The translations under genes were made by a program, and so were the position numbers. Shown here piece after piece: positions 26,144-35,285 of a DNA stretch of 64,000 nucleotides. This DNA comes from CAJCJE01 sp035948315. GTDB taxonomy: Bacteria; Actinomycetota; Actinomycetes; Mycobacteriales; Pseudonocardiaceae. The stretch is from the NCBI GenBank assembly GCA_035948315.1, contig DASZJG010000095.1, positions 62,001 to 126,000 on the forward strand, read 5' to 3'. Every line of letters starts with the position of its first letter. The stretch's first letter is position 1. The notes below the pieces were generated by a model, which was given only the letters and a program-made list of their open reading frames with translations, was not told the DNA's origin and did not search any database.

Positions 26144-27090
26144 CCGGCCTCCCGCAGTCGCGGGTCGATCGCGCGGTGCGTGATGTCGATGAGAAAGCTG
26201 ATCACCAGCACGGCCGCGCTGATCACCAACACCTCGCCCTGCACCTTCACCAGATCGCGGTTGCCGACGTCGGACAGCAGCATGGTGCCCACGCCCGGCA
26301 GCGCGAACACCTGCTCGACCACGACCGCGCCCACGATCAGCCCGGCGATCTGTAGGCCGAGCACCGAGGTCACCGGCAGCGCCGCGTTGCGCAGGCCATG
26401 CGTGAGCAGCGCGCCGATCCTGGTGCGGCCCTTGGCCCGCGCGGTGCGCAGGTAGTCGGCGGAGAGCACGTCGAGCACGGCGGAGCGGACGAACCGCAGC
26501 AGCACGGCGCCTTCGGACAGACCGAGCGCGAGCCAGGGCAGGATCAGGCTGCGCAACGCGACACCGGGCGACTGCCAGCCGTCGACCGGGAAACCCTGCG
26601 CGGGCAACACCCGCAGCTCCACCGCGAACAGCAGCACCAGCACCAGACCGAGCCAGAACGTGGGCACCGCGATGCCCAACTGGGCGATCGCGCTGATCCC
26701 GCCGCCGAGGCCGGACCGGTGCCGCAGCGCGGCCAGGATGCCGAAGGGCACAGCGAGCAGCAGCGCGACCACGATGCCGCCGCCGACCAGCGGTGCGGTC
26801 ACCTGAAGCTTGCGATCGAGTTCCGCCGTCACCGAAACGCCGGTCAGCTGGGAGCGGCCGAAGTCACCGTGCAGCACGCCGACCAGCCACGATCCGTACT
26901 GCGCGGTCAACGGGCGATCGAGCCCGAGATTCGCACGGATCTTCGCCAGCTGCCCGGGTGTCGCGCGCAGGCCGCCGATGGTGGTCGCCACGTCGCCGGG
27001 CAACAGCCGCAGCAGCAGGAAGATCAGCACGCTCGCCACGAACAGCGACACCAGCAGGAGGACGGTTCTGCGCAGCAGATAGCGGATCAT
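26140..27090 (-). CDS. oligopeptide/dipeptide ABC transporter permease (DppB/OppB-like)
   Basis: A 316-aa permease. The N-terminus MIRYLLRRTVLLLVSLFVASVLIF and the following periplasmic loop 'LPGDVATTIGGLRATPGQLAKIRANLGLDRPL' are hallmarks of OppB/DppB. Six membrane helices and the EAA loop (LSADYLRTARAKGRTRIGALLTHGLRNAALPV) are present. It overlaps the binding-protein gene upstream and the DppC-like gene downstream by ATGA. Confidence 0.93.
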   Translation of the reverse strand: MIRYLLRRTVLLLVSLFVASVLIFLLLRLLPGDVATTIGGLRATPGQLAKIRANLGLDRPLTAQYGSWLVGVLHGDFGRSQLTGVSVTAELDRKLQVTAPLVGGGIVVALLLAVPFGILAALRHRSGLGGGISAIAQLGIAVPTFWLGLVLVLLFAVELRVLPAQGFPVDGWQSPGVALRSLILPWLALGLSEGAVLLRFVRSAVLDVLSADYLRTARAKGRTRIGALLTHGLRNAALPVTSVLGLQIAGLIVGAVVVEQVFALPGVGTMLLSDVGNRDLVKVQGEVLVISAAVLVISFLIDITHRAIDPRLREAG

Positions 27091-28628
27091 GTGCCCACGG
27101 CGAGATCGGCAAGGTCGAACCGGTTGGTGGTCTCGATCGACGGCACCCCGTACACGCCGTGCCGCACCACCGTGAACGTCTTGGCCAGGAACAGCCAGTC
27201 CGAGGCCGCGTCGGTGGCGATCTGCCTGCCGACCTGCTTGAGCAGGCCGTCACGTTGCGCGTCGGTGGTCGCCGTGCCCGCCTGCGCGTACCAGTTGTTC
27301 ACCTGTGGGTTGTCGTAGCCGAAGTAGTACTTGGGGTTGGCGTAGTTGCCGATGTCGCGTGCTTCCGCGTGGTCGACCAGGCTGAGCTGGTAGGAGTGGT
27401 TGGCGAACACCTGGCTCAGCCAGGTCTGGAACTCGACCTGCTTGACCGCGAGCGTGATGCCGACCTGCTTCAGTTCCGAGGTGAGCACGTCGGAGATCGC
27501 GGTCGTGTAGATGTTCGGCACGGTCAGCGTGAGCGACAGACCGTTCGGGAAGCCTGCGCTGGCAAGGAGTTTCTTCGCGTTCGCCGGATCGTAGGAGTCG
27601 ATCGAGGTCTGGTCTTCGTACCAGGGATCCTGCGGCGGCACGTCGCTGCCGATCGCGATGCCGCCGCCGTATGCCTTGATCACGTCCGCGTTGTTGATCG
27701 CCTGCCGGATCGCGTGCCGCACCGCCGGATTGGTGAACGGCGCGACCGCGTCGTTGAAGGCGAGGGTGAACTTGTCCGTTGTGGACCCGGTGAGCACCGT
27801 GAAGGAGGAGTTGCTCGTGAACGGTTGCAGCAGCGTCGGGTCCGCGGTCACCTCGACGTCGGTCTGGCCGGTCTGCTCGGCGTTGTTCGCGGTGTTCGAG
27901 TCGGTGATGTAGTGGAAGACGACGGTGGCCACCTTGGGTTTCGCGCCCCAGTAGCCGTTGTAGCGGTTGAAGGTGATGCTCGAACCCCGGTTCCACGAGC
28001 CGAGGGTGAACGGGCCGCTGCCGTTCTCGGCCGCGTCCAGCGAGCTGAAGTTGGTGCCCTGCTCGTAGACGATGCCCTCGCGCTGGGTCAGGTTCCACAG
28101 CAGCCAGGTGTCCCGGTGCTTCAACGTGATCACGACCGTGCGCGGATCGCGCGCGGTGACCGTCGAGATCGAGGCGAAGTCGGCCGCGTAGATGCCCAGC
28201 GAACCGGGTGCGAGCTGCTGTTCCAGCGACCACGTCACGTCGGCCGAGGTCAGCGGCTTGCCGTCGTGGAAGTGCGCGTTCGGCACCAGGTGGAAGGTGT
28301 AGGTCAGGCCGTCGGCCGACTCGTCGTAGGACGACGCGAGCTGCGGCACGATCGCGTCCTTCCTGGTCACGTCCACGCTGAGCAGGTTCTGGTAGACGTT
28401 GTCCAGCAGGATCTGGTCGAGCGCCGCGCCCGCCGTGGAGAACGGGTTCAGGCTGGTCGGTTCGAGGACCAGCCGGACATTCGCGGTGGCGTTGAGGTTG
28501 AGCTGACTGTCCGGCGGGGTCGGGGGCAGGCTCGACGTGCCGCCGACCCCGGCGCTCGGCGCACCGGTGCCGCACGCGGCAGCGGCGAGGCCGACGGCGG
28601 CAACCAGGGCTATCACGCAACGGCGCAT
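27087..28628 (-). CDS. family-5 extracellular solute-binding lipoprotein (first of two)
   Basis: A 513-aa substrate-binding protein of the OppA/DppA family. The lipobox is GLAAAAC (Cys about residue 20). The family core 'YTFHLVPNAHFHDGKPLTSADVTWSLEQ' is intact. I chose ATG 28628 rather than 28637 because the AGGAGG ribosome-binding site (complement of 28638-28643) directly abuts 28637 but lies 9 bases before 28628. It is translationally coupled to the DppB-like permease. It should capture peptides or similar ligands at the outer membrane-side face. Confidence 0.9.
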   Translation of the reverse strand: MRRCVIALVAAVGLAAAACGTGAPSAGVGGTSSLPPTPPDSQLNLNATANVRLVLEPTSLNPFSTAGAALDQILLDNVYQNLLSVDVTRKDAIVPQLASSYDESADGLTYTFHLVPNAHFHDGKPLTSADVTWSLEQQLAPGSLGIYAADFASISTVTARDPRTVVITLKHRDTWLLWNLTQREGIVYEQGTNFSSLDAAENGSGPFTLGSWNRGSSITFNRYNGYWGAKPKVATVVFHYITDSNTANNAEQTGQTDVEVTADPTLLQPFTSNSSFTVLTGSTTDKFTLAFNDAVAPFTNPAVRHAIRQAINNADVIKAYGGGIAIGSDVPPQDPWYEDQTSIDSYDPANAKKLLASAGFPNGLSLTLTVPNIYTTAISDVLTSELKQVGITLAVKQVEFQTWLSQVFANHSYQLSLVDHAEARDIGNYANPKYYFGYDNPQVNNWYAQAGTATTDAQRDGLLKQVGRQIATDAASDWLFLAKTFTVVRHGVYGVPSIETTNRFDLADLAVGT

Positions 28629-28766
28629 GTCCGGCATCCTCCTGGTCGGTGGAAGACAGTGCGAGTGTCCACGCCACGCACCATCCGGTGATCCTCGCCC
28701 AAGCCACCGACGATCGTCGATGCCGGGTGAAACACCTCACCTGCCAGAATTGATGATCATGACACG

Positions 28767-30602
28767 CTACTTGGTGAAGTACCAGGTCTCCGGGGTGATG
28801 CGGGCTGAGGGGTTGAGCGGCGCGACGCCCTGTAGGTTCGCCGACACCGCATAGACCTTGTACGGGTTGGGCACGTTGATCGCGCCCGGCAGCTGCTGCG
28901 CCGCGTAGGTCTCGTAGGCGCTGAACGTGCTCTGCGCCGCGTCGTGCAGGGTCGCGTTGATCAGCTGCGGCATCAGCTGGTCGCGGTAGCTGCCGTAGTT
29001 GGCGGCCGAGTCCGGCAGGAAGAACAGGTTGCCGGCGGGCACCGCGCCGTAGGTGTAGTAGCCCCAGTCGGCCAGTTGCCAGCCACACGTCGAGGAGTTC
29101 GACGGGCAGGTGGTGACGTCCGAGATCAGCGTGTTGAACTGCTGGCCGTCGAGGGTGAGCTGGATGCCGGCCTGGCTCGCGTCCGACTTCCACTGCTGCA
29201 CCTGCTCGGACAGCGAGGTGTTCGAGTTGTTGTACTCGATCGTGATGGCGAGCTTGGTGCCGGCCGCGACGCCGCTGCCGCACTGGTTGTCGCCGGTGCC
29301 CGCGTCGGTGCAGGTCATCACGCCGTTCTGGAGCGTCCAACCGTGGCTGGTCAGCAGTTTCTTGGCGTTGCCGATGTTGAACGGGTAGAGGCCGAGACCG
29401 TTGTTGGCGTGCTGGTTCTGCGACACGTAGTCGGTCGACGGGTTGGTCGGCACCGGGCCGGTGGTCGGCACCGCGTAGCCGCGCCAGGCGACCGCCGCGT
29501 CGGTGATCTGGTCGACGGTCTCCTGCAGGGCCTCTCGCACGTACTGCTGCTGCACCGCAGGGCCGATGGTCGGGTTCGCATAGTTGAGCAGCGCGTACGC
29601 CCAGCCCCACACGTACATCGGAGTGAGCGTGTAGTTCTTGCCCAGCGGCGAGGTCGCCGGCACCAGGTTCGACGAGTTCGGGTCGCGCTTGGGCAGGTTG
29701 TTCGTGGGCACCGGTCCCACGTTCACCTGATTGCCGGCCAGTTCCGCGTTGTACATGGCCTCCTGCGTGGTGTACGGCACCTCGTTGAAGCCGTCCAGCT
29801 TGGGCTTGTCCGGGCCGGAGTACTTCGGGTTCGGCACGAAGTCGGCGGCGCCCTCGGAGGTGAAGGACTTCAGCTTCCACGGACCGTCCACAACGGACCA
29901 CAGCGGGTCGGTCGCGTAGCCGGTGACGTTCTTGTTCTTGGCCAGCAGGTAGTTGTAGACCGCGGCGCACCTGGACTCGTCGGTCGCGCAGCCGCCGCTG
30001 CCGGCCGCCGCCGAGTCCGAGGTCTTGTCCCAGGCGGCCGGCATCGGGGTGAGTTCGAAGAGTTGGTTGCCGGTGAACCAGTCGGGCGAGTAGGTGCCGT
30101 CCAGCGTGAGCGTGACCTGGGACGGGCCGGTGGTCTGCACGGACTTGACGTTGTCCGGGAACTCGCCCTTCACGTACCAGGCGAACTTCGACTTCTCCGC
30201 GAGCAGCATGTTCAGAAAGAACTCGACGTCGGTGGGGGAGACCTTCTCCCCGTTGGACCACGAGTAATCCTTGAGGTTGATCACGGCCTTGTCACCGGTA
30301 TAGACCGGCGCCTGGGCGAGACTGAGATCGGTGTTCAGCTTCGAGGGCTGGTTGCCGACGCCGATCCAGTACAGCGGCCGGTACATCAGGTACTGGAACT
30401 GGAAGGTGTTGTTGACCTCGTTGTGTGACGGGTCGATGAACGGGAAGATCCAATCCGGTGTCGCGGTGGGGTTTTCCGCCCAGGTCGCGACCCCGCCCTG
30501 TTGTGGTGTGCCGCCCGAACTGCTCCCGCCGCAGGCGGTCGCCAACAGGGCCGCGCCGAGCGCGAGTACCCCCAGAGCCAGTCGAAAACGACTGCGCGCC
30601 AT
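28767..30602 (-). CDS. family-5 extracellular solute-binding lipoprotein (second of two)
   Basis: A 611-aa substrate-binding lipoprotein with lipobox LLATAC followed by GGSSSGG. The core includes 'INLKDYSWSNGEKVSPTDVEFFLNMLL', the family-5 signature region. It is longer than its neighbour and clearly different in sequence, so the two may give one importer two specificities. ATG 30602 was chosen because a GAGGAAGG ribosome-binding site (complement of 30611-30618) lies 8 bases upstream. It is the first gene of the six-gene operon; 138 bp without a terminator separates it from the next. Its promoter region is shared with the divergent chitinase. Confidence 0.9.
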   Translation of the reverse strand: MARSRFRLALGVLALGAALLATACGGSSSGGTPQQGGVATWAENPTATPDWIFPFIDPSHNEVNNTFQFQYLMYRPLYWIGVGNQPSKLNTDLSLAQAPVYTGDKAVINLKDYSWSNGEKVSPTDVEFFLNMLLAEKSKFAWYVKGEFPDNVKSVQTTGPSQVTLTLDGTYSPDWFTGNQLFELTPMPAAWDKTSDSAAAGSGGCATDESRCAAVYNYLLAKNKNVTGYATDPLWSVVDGPWKLKSFTSEGAADFVPNPKYSGPDKPKLDGFNEVPYTTQEAMYNAELAGNQVNVGPVPTNNLPKRDPNSSNLVPATSPLGKNYTLTPMYVWGWAYALLNYANPTIGPAVQQQYVREALQETVDQITDAAVAWRGYAVPTTGPVPTNPSTDYVSQNQHANNGLGLYPFNIGNAKKLLTSHGWTLQNGVMTCTDAGTGDNQCGSGVAAGTKLAITIEYNNSNTSLSEQVQQWKSDASQAGIQLTLDGQQFNTLISDVTTCPSNSSTCGWQLADWGYYTYGAVPAGNLFFLPDSAANYGSYRDQLMPQLINATLHDAAQSTFSAYETYAAQQLPGAINVPNPYKVYAVSANLQGVAPLNPSARITPETWYFTK

Positions 30603-30745
30603 CAACAGCACCTTCCTCAGAACGACCCCGGGCCACCCCGGTAATCGGGGCGGCAGCGCTGAGTTTGCCAGGGTTCGCCCGCGAATGGCATGTGGGCCAC
30701 CCGACTGCCCGACCGTTCGGCGCTTCGACTGTGTTCACGGTTAAC

Positions 30746-30761
30746 AGTGACTTGACTCACA
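30746..30761. promoter_or_regulatory. CRP-like box in the chitinase/ABC-operon intergenic region
   Basis: AGTGACTTGACTCACA matches TGTGA-N6-TCACA at nine of ten consensus bases. It lies directly beside the two DasR-like boxes (30766-30792) and 55 bp before the chitinase start, and contains a TTGACT that could double as a -35 hexamer. Confidence 0.5.
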
Positions 30762-30765
30762 TAAG

Positions 30766-30792
30766 TGGTCTAGTCCATTTTGGTCTAGTCCA
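30766..30792. promoter_or_regulatory. two DasR-responsive-element-like boxes
   Basis: The exact 12-bp word TGGTCTAGTCCA occurs at 30766-30777 and again at 30781-30792. It resembles the DasR operator core TGGTCTAGACCA (one difference) and the direct repeats known in Streptomyces chitinase promoters. DasR represses chitin genes until glucosamine-6-phosphate accumulates. The sites end 24 bp before the chitinase ATG and are about 160 bp from the divergent binding-protein gene. Confidence 0.65.
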
Positions 30793-30816
30793 CCTTGTCG
30801 ACAGCTTGGAGGAACC

Positions 30817-32289
30817 ATGCCGTTCCCTCCGGTCAACCACCGATTAACAGCCGCGGCCGGCGCGGGACTGCTTGCCGCCGGGCTCGTCGCGGTACTCGGC
30901 GCGAGCGCCAACTCGGCCGGCGCGGCCAACACCAACCTGCTCACCAACCCCGGCTTCGAATCCGGCCTCACCGGCTGGACCTGCGACCCCGGCACGGCCG
31001 CCGTCACGTCGAGTCCGGCGCACACCGGGAACGGGGCGCTGGTCGGCACGCCGACCTCCAGCGACACCGCGCAGTGCACGCAGACCGTGAGCGTCGCGCC
31101 GAACAGTTCCTACGCGCTGTCGGGCTACGTCCTGGGCAGCTACGTCTACCTCGGCGCGACCGGCACCGGTGTCAACGCGAGCACCTGGACCGCGTCCGCG
31201 ACCGGCTACACCCAGCTGACCACCAGCTTCACCACCGGCGCGAGCACGACCAGCGTCACCGTGTTCGTGCACGGCTGGTACGGCCAGCCCGCCTATCACG
31301 CCGACGACCTCGACCTGGAAGGACCGCCCGGCAGTGGAAACGGCGGTGGCACCCCGCCGCCCACGACCACCCCGCCGCCTCCGCCGCCGAACACGGCCGG
31401 CTTCACCCACCCGGTCTACCTGATGCCCCTGGACAACAACCCGCCCTCGATCAACACGATCATGTCCGACTCCGGCGAGAACGAGTTCAACCTCGCCTTC
31501 GTGCTCGACGCGGGCGGCTGCACCCCGGCCTGGGACGGCAGCAGCAGCGAACTGGTGTCCAACGACACCGCAGTCGCGGCCGACATCAGCGCGATCCGCG
31601 CGGCAGGCGGGGACGCGGCCGTGTCCTTCGGCGGCTACAACGGCACCGAACTCGGCAGCACCTGCGGCAGCGCCGACGCGCTGGCCAACGCGTACCAGCA
31701 GGTGATCACCAAGTACAACCTCAAGCGGGTCGACTTCGACTACGAGAACGGCGCGCTCGACTCGAACACGGCCGTCCGGTTCGGCGCGATCGCGACGCTG
31801 GAGAAGAACAACCCGAACCTGACCGTGTCGCTGACCATTCCGATGACCACGGTCGGCTTCCCGGGCAGCGGCACCGACGAGATCAAGCAGGCCATCGCGG
31901 CGGGCGCGCGACTGGACATCATCAACATCATGGACTTCGACACCGGCCTGACCAGCGGAACCGAGCTGGACCAGACCGAGGCGATCGCCAACGACGCGAT
32001 CAGCCAGCTGGAGTCCATCTACGGCTGGAGCGCGGCCACCGCCTGGTCACACCTCGGCCTACAGGTGATGAACGGCCACACCGACCAGCCCAGCGAGCTG
32101 TTCACCCAGGACATCGTCAACTCGCTGCTCGGGTTCGCGCAGTCGAACAAGCCGGCCTGGTTCTCCTACTGGGCGGTCAACCGCGATTTCCCCTGCCCCA
32201 GCGGGGTGGTCGAGCCGTGGGCGCCGGGCACGTGCAGCAACATCAGCCAGAATCCCTACGACTTCACCAAGATCATCGTCCAGTATTGA
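30817..32289 (+). CDS. secreted GH18 chitinase with N-terminal carbohydrate-binding module
   Basis: A 490-aa exported enzyme. Signal peptide to about residue 36 (NSAGA-A). Residues 38-170 form a CBM4/9-like beta-sandwich (NLLTNPGFESGLTGWTC). A PT-rich linker (172-195) leads to the GH18 barrel (198-490) with VSFGGYNG (SxGG motif) and VDFDYENG, in which E310 is the proton donor. It hydrolyses chitin outside the cell. ATG at 30817 follows TTGGAGGAA. Leucine 10 is TTA (30844-30846). The promoter has two DasR-like boxes and a CRP-like box, which fits chitin induction and catabolite control. Confidence 0.93.
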   Translation: MPFPPVNHRLTAAAGAGLLAAGLVAVLGASANSAGAANTNLLTNPGFESGLTGWTCDPGTAAVTSSPAHTGNGALVGTPTSSDTAQCTQTVSVAPNSSYALSGYVLGSYVYLGATGTGVNASTWTASATGYTQLTTSFTTGASTTSVTVFVHGWYGQPAYHADDLDLEGPPGSGNGGGTPPPTTTPPPPPPNTAGFTHPVYLMPLDNNPPSINTIMSDSGENEFNLAFVLDAGGCTPAWDGSSSELVSNDTAVAADISAIRAAGGDAAVSFGGYNGTELGSTCGSADALANAYQQVITKYNLKRVDFDYENGALDSNTAVRFGAIATLEKNNPNLTVSLTIPMTTVGFPGSGTDEIKQAIAAGARLDIINIMDFDTGLTSGTELDQTEAIANDAISQLESIYGWSAATAWSHLGLQVMNGHTDQPSELFTQDIVNSLLGFAQSNKPAWFSYWAVNRDFPCPSGVVEPWAPGTCSNISQNPYDFTKIIVQY

Positions 32290-32315
32290 CGTACCCGTGA
32301 GGCACAATCGTCCCC

Positions 32316-33335
32316 GTGACGACGACCAGCGTTGATGACGATCTGGCGCTGGCGCGTGACGGGGACGATGCCGCCTTCACGCGCCTTGTCGAGCCCGTGC
32401 GCAAGGAGCTGCACGCGCACTGCTACCGCATGCTCGGCTCGTCCCACGACGCGGACGACGCCCTGCAGGACGCGCTGCTGCGCGCCTGGCGCGGCCTTGC
32501 CGGGTTCGAGGGGCGCAGTTCGCTGCGCTCCTGGCTCTACACGGTGGCCACCCGCACCTGCCTGGACCTGATCGAAGGCCGCGGCAGGCGGGCGATGCCG
32601 ATGGACCTCGGCCCGGCCAGCGAGCAGGCCCGGCTGGACAACCCGTTCCGCGAGGACATCGCCTGGCTCGGCCCGTACTCGGACACCGGCCTGACCGGTC
32701 GCGCCGGCCCCGAGGCCCACTACGAGCAGCGCGAGGCCGTCGAGGTCGCGTTGGTGGCGGCGCTCCAGCACCTGCCCGGCAACCAGCGCGCCGCGCTGGT
32801 GCTGTTCGAGGTGCTCGGGTTCAGCGCGGCCGAGATCGCCGAGACCATGGCGACCACCACCGCTTCGGTGAACAGCGCGCTGCAACGCGCGCGGCGCATC
32901 GTCGCGGAGAAGATCCCGGCGCGCAGCCAGCAGCAGACGCTGCGCGAGATCGGCGACGCCAAGGTCCGCGAGGTGGTGGCGAGCTTCTCGGCCGCGTTCG
33001 AACGGGGCGACGCGGACACGCTCGTCGCGCTGCTCACCGAGGACGTCACCTGGTCCATGCCGCCGCAGCCGTTCTGGTACCACGGCGTCGACGCGGTCAT
33101 GGACTTCTCCACGCGCATCCCGCTGGCCACCTGCGGCACCTGGCAGTTCCGCCAGGCCGCGGCCAACGGCCAGCTCGCGCTCGGCAGCTATCTGCGGCCC
33201 TTCGAGGAGACCGGTCCGCACAAGGCATGGGCCGTCAACGTGCTGACGCTGCGCGATGACAAGATCGCCGAGGTCGTCTCGTTCATCGGCGACGACGCCT
33301 TCACCGCGGTCGGCCTGCCCCTGACCGTGGCGTAA
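32316..33335 (+). CDS. ECF sigma factor with C-terminal SnoaL-like domain (SigG-like)
   Basis: A 339-aa ECF sigma factor. Region 2: HCYRMLGSSHDADDALQDALLRAWRGLAGFEGRSSLRSWLYTVATR (described in parts), region 4: LPGNQRAALVLFEVLGFSAAEIAETM with helix 'TASVNSALQRARR'. Residues about 210-339 are a SnoaL/NTF2-like domain (VASFSAAFERGDADTLVALL, WSMPPQPFWYHG). In such sigma factors the extra domain replaces a separate anti-sigma factor and modulates activity. No anti-sigma gene is adjacent. GTG at 32316 lies 26 bp after the chitinase stop. Confidence 0.88.
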   Translation: MTTTSVDDDLALARDGDDAAFTRLVEPVRKELHAHCYRMLGSSHDADDALQDALLRAWRGLAGFEGRSSLRSWLYTVATRTCLDLIEGRGRRAMPMDLGPASEQARLDNPFREDIAWLGPYSDTGLTGRAGPEAHYEQREAVEVALVAALQHLPGNQRAALVLFEVLGFSAAEIAETMATTTASVNSALQRARRIVAEKIPARSQQQTLREIGDAKVREVVASFSAAFERGDADTLVALLTEDVTWSMPPQPFWYHGVDAVMDFSTRIPLATCGTWQFRQAAANGQLALGSYLRPFEETGPHKAWAVNVLTLRDDKIAEVVSFIGDDAFTAVGLPLTVA

Positions 33336-33351
33336 CTGACGGTGGCTTAAC

Positions 33352-34056
33352 TCAGCGTTCGCGCGGACTGACCAGCCCGGTCTCGTAGGCGAGTACGACG
33401 GCCTGCGCCCGGTCGCGCAGGTGCAGCTTGCCCAGGATCCGCGCCACATGCGTCTTCACCGTCGCCTCGCTGAGCTGGAACAGCGCGGCCAGCTCCGCGT
33501 TGCTGCGGCCGGTCGCCAGGCTGCGCAACACCTCCAGCTCGCGGGGGGTCAACGCGGCCAGGTCGCGCGGGGGCACCGCGGCGTCCGGTTCGGGCTTGGC
33601 GAAGCGTTCGACCAGCCTGCGGGTGATGGTCGGTGCGAGCAGCGCGTCCCCCGCCCGCACCAGTCGCACCGCCGCGACCAGCTGTTCCGGCGTCACATCC
33701 TTGAGCAGGAAGCCGCTCGCGCCCGCGGTGAGCGCCGCGTAGACGTACTGGTCGAGGTCGAACGTGGTCAGCATGATCACCTGGGGCGGGTTCGCGCGGA
33801 GGGGGCGGGCCCCCGTCAGGGGGTCGGTAACAACACCGTCGGCCATGATCCGGCGCAACGCCTCCAGACCGTCCAGCTCCGGCATGCGGATGTCCATCAG
33901 CACGATGTCCGGCTGGGTGCGCCGCACCGCCTCCACCGCCTCGACGCCGTTCGCCGCCTCCGCGACCACGTCCATGCCGTCCGCGTCCAGGATCATCGCG
34001 AAACCGGAGCGGACCAGCGTCTGGTCGTCCGCGACCACCACCTTGGGGGCGTTCAT
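33352..34056 (-). CDS. NarL/LuxR-type response regulator with a repeat-derived insertion
   Basis: A 234-aa response regulator. Receiver domain: acidic pair D10-D11, phospho-acceptor D55 (IVLMDIRMP), conserved T97 and K119 (GFLLKD). C-terminal LuxR HTH at about 165-222 (LTPRELEVLRSLATG, ATVKTHVARILGKL). Between helix 3 and strand 4 an extra segment (residues about 75-90, VTDPLTGARPLRANPP) is present; it coincides with a palindromic repeat (33794-33823). It overlaps the histidine-kinase gene by ATGA, so it receives the phosphate from that kinase. Confidence 0.92.
   Translation of the reverse strand: MNAPKVVVADDQTLVRSGFAMILDADGMDVVAEAANGVEAVEAVRRTQPDIVLMDIRMPELDGLEALRRIMADGVVTDPLTGARPLRANPPQVIMLTTFDLDQYVYAALTAGASGFLLKDVTPEQLVAAVRLVRAGDALLAPTITRRLVERFAKPEPDAAVPPRDLAALTPRELEVLRSLATGRSNAELAALFQLSEATVKTHVARILGKLHLRDRAQAVVLAYETGLVSPRER
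33794..33823. repeat. REP-like palindromic repeat inserted in frame in the response regulator
   Basis: GCGCGGA followed by GGGGGC, GGGCCCCC, GTCA and GGGGG. It forms alternative hairpins (GGGGG/CCCCC and CCCCC/GGGGG). It aligns with the repeat unit at 11382-11411 (about 23 of 30 positions by hand), which marks a dispersed repeat family. Confidence 0.5.
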
Positions 34057-35285
34057 GCGGTCACCGGAATCGTTGCGCGCACCCGGAAACCGTCCCGGTG
34101 CGGGCCGGCGTCCAGGCTGCCCCGGTAGACGGCGAGCCGTTCGCGCAGGCCGAGCAGGCCGCGCCCGTTACCGGTGGCCGCGTTCGCGCCGGGCCGCCCG
34201 CCCACGTCGGTCACGGTGATGCGCAGCGCCTCGTCGGCGAACTCGACGCACACCCGCGCGGACGCGCCGACCGCGTGCTTGACCGTGTTCGTCAACGCCT
34301 CCTGCACCACCCGGTACGCGGCCAGGTCGACGCCCTGCGGCAGCGGCTTCGGCGTGCCGGTCACCGTGTAGTCGACGGGCATGCCGGTGCCGCGTACCCG
34401 GTCGACCAGCGCGGGCAGCTGGTCGAGGCCGGGTTGCGGGGCGAGGTCGTCCGCCTCGCCCTCGCTCGGCGTGAGCAGGCCCATCACCTGCCGCAGCTCG
34501 GCCATCGCGCTCCGGCCGCTCGCCTCCACCGCCAGCAGGGCGTCCGTGGCACGGTCCGGCGCGCTGGCCATGACCTTCCTGGCCGCACCGGCCTGCACCA
34601 CCATCACGCTGACATTGTGCGTGACCACGTCGTGCAGCTCGCGCGCGATCCGGGACCGCTCGTGCTCGATCGCACGTCGCGTCTGCTCCTCCTGCTCGTC
34701 CGCCAGCTCCACCACGCGCCGTCGGCTGTCCTCGGCCCGCGCCCGCGCGGTGCGGATCGCCTCCGCGGCCAGGCCGAGCGGGACGAGCACCGCGAAGGAG
34801 GTGAACAGGCTCGGGATGTCCGGCAGCGCGGTGCGGAAGTAGGTGGCGATCAGCACCGCGCCGGCCAGCAGCGCCAGCCGGGTCGGGGCCCGGTACGGGC
34901 TGTACATGGCCGCGCTGTACGCGCCGATCAGGCAGGTCAGCAGGGCCACTCGGGGAGTCGCGCCGCCGTGCATGAGCAGGGTCGCGACCAGCACGATCAT
35001 GAACGTCGCCAGCGGATACCGGCGTCGCACCGCCAGCGGCAGGCAGGCCAGCACGGTCAGCACCAGGTCCTGCTCGATGTGGGCGAACTGCGGCGCGATG
35101 GGCGCGTACCGCGACAGCAGCGAGACCGCGTACGGCAGCATGCTGATCACGTAGATCAGGCCGTAGACAGTGAGCAGCACGGCGATCGCCAGGTCGACGG
35201 CCAGCGCCCGCCGGGACGGCGCGGGCAGCGGCCCCGTTTTCGCGATCAGGCGCCGCAGCGGCCAGCGGGACAACAACACGGACAC
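34053..35285 (-). CDS. sensor histidine kinase (HisKA_3 family)
   Basis: A 410-aa kinase. The N-terminal 175 residues contain about five membrane helices and little extracellular sequence, as in intramembrane-sensing DesK/LiaS-like kinases. The HisKA_3 motif is RSRIARELHDVVTHNVSVM (H218 phosphorylated). The HATPase ends with NGRGLLGLRERL. GTG at 35283-35285; the stop overlaps the response-regulator start. The signal is unknown; cell-envelope stress is common for this architecture. Confidence 0.92.
   Translation of the reverse strand: MSVLLSRWPLRRLIAKTGPLPAPSRRALAVDLAIAVLLTVYGLIYVISMLPYAVSLLSRYAPIAPQFAHIEQDLVLTVLACLPLAVRRRYPLATFMIVLVATLLMHGGATPRVALLTCLIGAYSAAMYSPYRAPTRLALLAGAVLIATYFRTALPDIPSLFTSFAVLVPLGLAAEAIRTARARAEDSRRRVVELADEQEEQTRRAIEHERSRIARELHDVVTHNVSVMVVQAGAARKVMASAPDRATDALLAVEASGRSAMAELRQVMGLLTPSEGEADDLAPQPGLDQLPALVDRVRGTGMPVDYTVTGTPKPLPQGVDLAAYRVVQEALTNTVKHAVGASARVCVEFADEALRITVTDVGGRPGANAATGNGRGLLGLRERLAVYRGSLDAGPHRDGFRVRATIPVTA

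Noticed and set aside
27250..30261. 1003-aa minus-strand ORF spanning two binding-protein genes
   Set aside because: It runs out of frame through both lipoprotein genes and the gap between them; composition is typical of a +1 frame of GC-rich DNA.
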